Shown here: piece after piece, positions 5,960 to 8,451 of the stretch | How positions within the stretch are numbered: the stretch's first letter is position 1 | Layout of the letters: each line of letters begins with the position of its first letter | Assembly (NCBI GenBank): GCA_024653845.1 | Contig: JANLHA010000292.1 | Coordinates: forward strand, 1 to 8,451 | Length of the DNA stretch: 8,451 bases | From: Candidatus Omnitrophota bacterium | GTDB lineage: Bacteria; Omnitrophota; Gorgyraeia; Zapsychrales; JANLHA01 | Reading direction: 5' to 3' | Translations under genes and position numbers: made by a program | The notes under the pieces: model-generated | Databases searched by the model: none | The model's input: only the letters and a program-made list of their open reading frames with translations | Told to the model about the DNA's origin: nothing

Positions 5960-7588
5960 TCAATGCTTGATATACTGCTGCAACTCCGCTCGTCGCTCCT
6001 GGATCCGTGGACTCGCCAAATATTCATCCAAATTGGTATCTTGCTGATCAATATATCCGTCAGGGGTGAGCTCAATGATCCGATTGGCTACCGTTTGCAC
6101 AAACTGATGGTCCTGAGAAGAAAAAAGTACGGTGCCCGCAAATTTTTCGAGTCCGCGGTTAAGGGCTGTGATCGACTCCAAATCCAAATGGTTCGTTGGC
6201 TCGTCAAGAATCAGAACATTCGCACCCGAAAGCATCATTTTAGACAACATGCACCGCACGCGCTCGCCTCCAGATAAAACCTTGACCGACTTCATCGCCT
6301 CTTCTCCAGAAAAAAGCATTTTTCCTAAAAATCCCCGAATGAAATTCTCTTCTCGCTCTTTGGAATATTGACGCAACCAGTCGATCAAATTCATGTCAGC
6401 GGTAAAATAATTCGTATTGTCTTTAGGGAAATACGATCTCAATGTGGTCGCACCCCACTTGAAACTTCCAGCATCGGCTTCTGCTTCACCCATCAAAATT
6501 TGAAAAAGTGTCGTCTTGGATTTGTCCTGTCGCCCCATGAAAGCGATCTTGTCTCCTTTATTCACATGAATGGTAAGATCTTTGAACATGGGTTGATCAC
6601 CACTTTTTTTAGTCAATCGCTCGATATGCAAAACATCATTCCCTGCTTCTCTCTCCTGAACGAAGCCCACAAACGGATATTTTCGAGACGATGGTGGGAT
6701 TTCATCTACACTCAATTTTTCCAAAATCTTTTTACGGGATGTGGCCTGACGGGATTTGGACGCATTCGCACTGAAACGGGCAATGAACTCTTGCAGCTCT
6801 TTTCGTTTCTCTTCCACTTTGCGATTGCGGTCTCCCCTCTGTCTTAAGGCCAATTCACTGGCTTCAATCCAGAACGAATAGTTGCCGGAATAAAGGTGAA
6901 TTTTTGCGAAATCAATGTCGATGATATGGGTACACACCTGATCCAGAAAGTGCCGATCATGAGAAACCACAATCGCAATATTCTCAAAATTACACAAAAA
7001 TTCTTCGAGCCACATGGATGTTTCAATGTCGAGTTGATTGGTAGGCTCATCGAGAAGCAAAATATCAGGATTTCCAAAAAGGGCCTGAGCCAAAAGAACT
7101 CGAACCTTCTGTCCCGCTTCCAACTGGGCCATATTTAAGGAATGCAATTCTACCGTGATCCCCAAATCGCTCAAAAGTTTGGCAGCCTGCGTTTCGGCGT
7201 CCCATCCGTTCATATTGGCAAATTCCGCTTCCAATTCCGAAGCACGAACACCATCTTCGTCCGTAAAGTTCTCTTTCGCGTAAAGCGCATCCTTTTCTTG
7301 CATGATATCGTAAAGTTTTTTATGCCCCATAATGACAGTGGTCAAAACCGGATAGGCATCATAGGCAAATTGATCTTGTTTTAAGACGGAAAGCCGCGCA
7401 CCATCTTTGATGGAGACCGTCCCGCTCGTGCTTTCCACCTCGCCGGATAAAATCTTCAAAAACGTGGATTTTCCAGAACCATTGGCGCCAATGACACCAT
7501 AACAGTTCCCGGGATTGAACGTGATATTGACGTTATCAAAAAGCTTGCGCTTTCCAAATTGTAGAGACAAATTCTGACACGAAATCAT
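5960..7588 (-). CDS. ABC-F family ATPase, YbiT-like
   Basis: This 542-residue soluble protein has two ATP-binding cassettes and no membrane segments. It is the type that acts on ribosomes as a translation factor or, in some members, in antibiotic protection. Cassette 1: Walker A GANGSGKST (34-42), a degenerate signature LEAGQKVR (156-163), Walker B LLLDEPTNQLD (177-187) and H-loop H210. A charged linker spans about 244-300. Cassette 2: altered Walker A GRQDKSKTT (352-360), intact signature LSGGERVR (438-445), Walker B LILDEPTNHLD (459-469), and Q492 where histidine is usual. Length and the degenerate first signature fit the YbiT/YkpA branch better than EttA or Uup. The start is ATG at 7588, preceded by AAGGAGG at 10 bases. 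It is transcribed alone from its own promoter. No resistance role can be read from the sequence. Confidence 0.92.
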   Translation of the reverse strand: MISCQNLSLQFGKRKLFDNVNITFNPGNCYGVIGANGSGKSTFLKILSGEVESTSGTVSIKDGARLSVLKQDQFAYDAYPVLTTVIMGHKKLYDIMQEKDALYAKENFTDEDGVRASELEAEFANMNGWDAETQAAKLLSDLGITVELHSLNMAQLEAGQKVRVLLAQALFGNPDILLLDEPTNQLDIETSMWLEEFLCNFENIAIVVSHDRHFLDQVCTHIIDIDFAKIHLYSGNYSFWIEASELALRQRGDRNRKVEEKRKELQEFIARFSANASKSRQATSRKKILEKLSVDEIPPSSRKYPFVGFVQEREAGNDVLHIERLTKKSGDQPMFKDLTIHVNKGDKIAFMGRQDKSKTTLFQILMGEAEADAGSFKWGATTLRSYFPKDNTNYFTADMNLIDWLRQYSKEREENFIRGFLGKMLFSGEEAMKSVKVLSGGERVRCMLSKMMLSGANVLILDEPTNHLDLESITALNRGLEKFAGTVLFSSQDHQFVQTVANRIIELTPDGYIDQQDTNLDEYLASPRIQERRAELQQYIKH

Positions 7589-7598
7589 AAAACCTAAG

Positions 7599-7605
7599 CC
7601 TCCTT
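7599..7605 (-). promoter_or_regulatory. Strong ribosome binding site of the ABC-F gene
   Basis: AAGGAGG is a near-perfect anti-16S match 10 bases before the ATG at 7588, a slightly long spacing. It fixes the start. Confidence 0.75.
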
Positions 7606-7619
7606 AAAATAAGTGGCCC

Positions 7620-7628
7620 ATTGTAGCA
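7620..7628 (-). promoter_or_regulatory. Extended -10 promoter of the ABC-F gene
   Basis: TGCTACAAT on the minus strand matches an extended -10 element (TGn followed by five of six TATAAT bases). No good -35 box is seen, as is common for extended -10 promoters. Transcription would begin near 7613, leaving a leader of about 25 bases that includes the ribosome binding site. Confidence 0.5.
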
Positions 7629-7653
7629 TAAAACTCCCAAAAGCTCATCTATC

Positions 7654-7682
7654 TTGTTGACTCTCTACCCATATGCTATTCT
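7654..7682 (+). promoter_or_regulatory. Candidate promoter of the exported-protein gene
   Basis: The extended -10 TGCTATTCT ends at 7682. The hexamer TTGTTG at 7654-7659 lies 17 bases upstream of TATTCT as a weak -35; the better match TTGACT at 7657-7662 is only 14 bases away. The start of transcription would be near 7689. AAAGGA then lies 5 bases before the ATG at 7719. Confidence 0.45.
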
Positions 7683-7718
7683 TTATTTAGAACGTTTTAA
7701 AATAAAGAAAGGAACTCT

Positions 7719-8300
7719 ATGAGAACTAAAAAGGCTTTGACTTCGATCGTGTTAGGCGCAGTCGTAATTTCGACCCTCTTCGTTGCAAAATTTGTCTTAG
7801 CGGATATCCCTTTTCGAATAGATCCACCAAAAATTACTGAACCCCTAGTAAAGGCGGATCCTTTTTTCGTTACTGGGACGTATACCATTCCTCCAGCGGT
7901 TTTTGCAGAAATCCCGAATCACCTTGCGGTAAAGAACATGAATCCAAGTGTTTCTATAGGAGTTGAAGTTAGAGGCGGCGTTAATATGGGTAGTAATGAT
8001 CTTGTTGGTTTAGTACCAAATGGCAATTTTCGAGTGCCGATTGGTGGTGGACAATTCGTGGCTGGAATCGTGGGGTCTAGCGTCAGAGCAAGAACTTCGG
8101 TCTATGTACCTGTTCGGGATTCTCGTAACCCACAAGTAATACAGAATTTAATTATAGCACAGTCGGATTGGAGCCACCCGGTCATTGTTCAACAAGTACC
8201 ACCAGTTTTTCTACCTAATCTCGGTAATAATCCCGGCGAAATTCCTGGGCAAGGAAGAGAAGGAGGAAGAATCCCTCGACGAAATCCTTTTGATAGATAG
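7719..8300 (+). CDS. Exported protein of unknown function
   Basis: This is a 193-residue protein that I do not recognise. It begins with a typical signal peptide: MRTKK, a hydrophobic stretch at about 7-28, and a likely signal peptidase I site after V26-L-A28. There is no lipobox cysteine, and the mature part has no cysteine at all. The mature protein (29-193) is rich in Pro, Val, Gly and Asn. It has a beta-like middle (about 75-145, with alternating patterns such as SIGVEVRGGVNMG and SVRARTSVYVPVRD) and a Pro/Gly/Arg/Asn-rich, probably disordered tail from about 165 ending in NPFDR. No further membrane helix is visible. A periplasmic or cell-surface role is inferred from the signal peptide only. 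It is transcribed alone, divergent from the ABC-F gene, with a good AAAGGA site before the ATG. Confidence 0.8.
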   Translation: MRTKKALTSIVLGAVVISTLFVAKFVLADIPFRIDPPKITEPLVKADPFFVTGTYTIPPAVFAEIPNHLAVKNMNPSVSIGVEVRGGVNMGSNDLVGLVPNGNFRVPIGGGQFVAGIVGSSVRARTSVYVPVRDSRNPQVIQNLIIAQSDWSHPVIVQQVPPVFLPNLGNNPGEIPGQGREGGRIPRRNPFDR

Positions 8301-8316
8301 ATATTATTAGATATAA

Positions 8317-8354
8317 GGGACACATCCCATTTTCAAAAAAATAGGATGTGTCCC
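8317..8354. repeat. Inverted repeat between convergent genes; REP-like hairpin or weak terminator
   Basis: GGGACACATCC (8317-8327) pairs perfectly with GGATGTGTCCC (8344-8354), with a 16-base loop; one more A-T pair extends the base. It lies between the stop of the exported-protein gene and the convergent nuclease gene. Only short T-poor tails follow on either strand, so termination in both directions is plausible but weak. A run of seven A bases in the loop reads as T on the minus strand. The arm sequence resembles REP-type repeats I associate with IS200-like transposases in other bacteria; that link is from memory and unverified. Confidence 0.75.
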
Positions 8355-8373
8355 TATTTCAAACTATTTCAAA
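8354..8373. repeat. Tandem 10-base repeat over the nuclease stop codon
   Basis: CTATTTCAAA occurs twice without a gap (8354-8363 and 8364-8373). A near copy, CATTTTCAAA, lies at 8328-8337 in the hairpin loop. The stop codon of the nuclease gene (8366-8364, minus strand) is in the second copy, and the last base of the hairpin arm is in the first. Confidence 0.8.
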
Positions 8374-8451
8374 ATTATTCCCACGGGACAATGGTCCGAC
8401 CCCATCACCTCTTTGAGGATAAAAGCATCTTTTAGACGAGGGCGCAAAGAA
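8364..8451 (-). CDS. xth: Exodeoxyribonuclease III (AP endonuclease), C-terminal fragment
   Basis: Only the last 28 codons and a TAG stop are in the window; the gene continues beyond the right edge. The fragment contains GSDHCPVG followed by IILK, which is the conserved C-terminal motif of the ExoIII/AP endonuclease family. Its Asp-His pair belongs to the active site. The enzyme cuts DNA at abasic sites and degrades 3' ends during base excision repair. It is convergent with the exported-protein gene, and the stop lies next to the inverted repeat. The family call is firm from the motif; the exact subtype cannot be told from this fragment. Confidence 0.85.
   Translation of the reverse strand, partial: SLRPRLKDAFILKEVMGSDHCPVGIILK

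Noticed and set aside
6368..6847. Plus-strand open frame of 159 codons and neighbouring frames within 5963-7384
   Set aside because: All lie opposite the ABC-F gene and carry no motifs of their own.
7697..7888. Minus-strand open frame of 63 codons
   Set aside because: It is opposite the signal-peptide region of the exported-protein gene; the plus-strand reading has a promoter, a ribosome binding site and a sensible protein.

Overview
The window comes from a bacterium of moderate GC (about 40-45% judged by eye, not counted). It uses ATG and TTG starts with clear Shine-Dalgarno sites and carries inner-membrane type IV pilus/type II secretion platform genes. The PilM-PilN fusion, short pyruvate kinase and compact leaderless spacing resemble environmental or candidate-phylum genomes such as Omnitrophota or related lineages. 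That placement is an impression, not a demonstration.

Layout: positions 1-5754 hold seven minus-strand genes, read from right to left, with gaps of only 3 to 25 bases. They look like one operon. In transcription order they are: a PilM-PilN fusion (5754-4279); a PilO-like protein (4259-3771); a pyruvate kinase lacking the C-terminal domain (3745-2726); a protein made of two receiver domains and nothing else (2720-1986); an 89-residue Cys/His zinc-finger-like protein (1971-1702); a PhoB-type response regulator (1694-1005); and a PhoR-type sensor kinase (1001 to beyond the left edge). A candidate promoter and a hairpin leader lie in front of the first gene.

Positions 5836-5949 are a 114-base imperfect palindrome with long arms and small side stems. 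It sits just after the stop of a minus-strand ABC-F ATPase (7588-5960). The ABC-F gene has its own extended -10 promoter and a strong ribosome binding site. Divergent from it is a plus-strand gene for an exported protein of unknown function (7719-8300). At the right edge a hairpin repeat (8317-8354) separates that gene from the 3' end of an exodeoxyribonuclease III gene (minus strand, 8451-8364).

How the genes may work together: the first two operon genes would build the inner-membrane alignment platform of a type IV pilus or type II secretion machine. The last four encode signalling and possible DNA-binding proteins, including a complete PhoB/PhoR-like pair. A glycolytic enzyme sits between the two groups. 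No single pathway explains this mix; coordinated expression of a surface machine with carbon status and two-component signalling is a guess from gene order alone. The 3' end of the sensor kinase and most of the nuclease lie outside the window.
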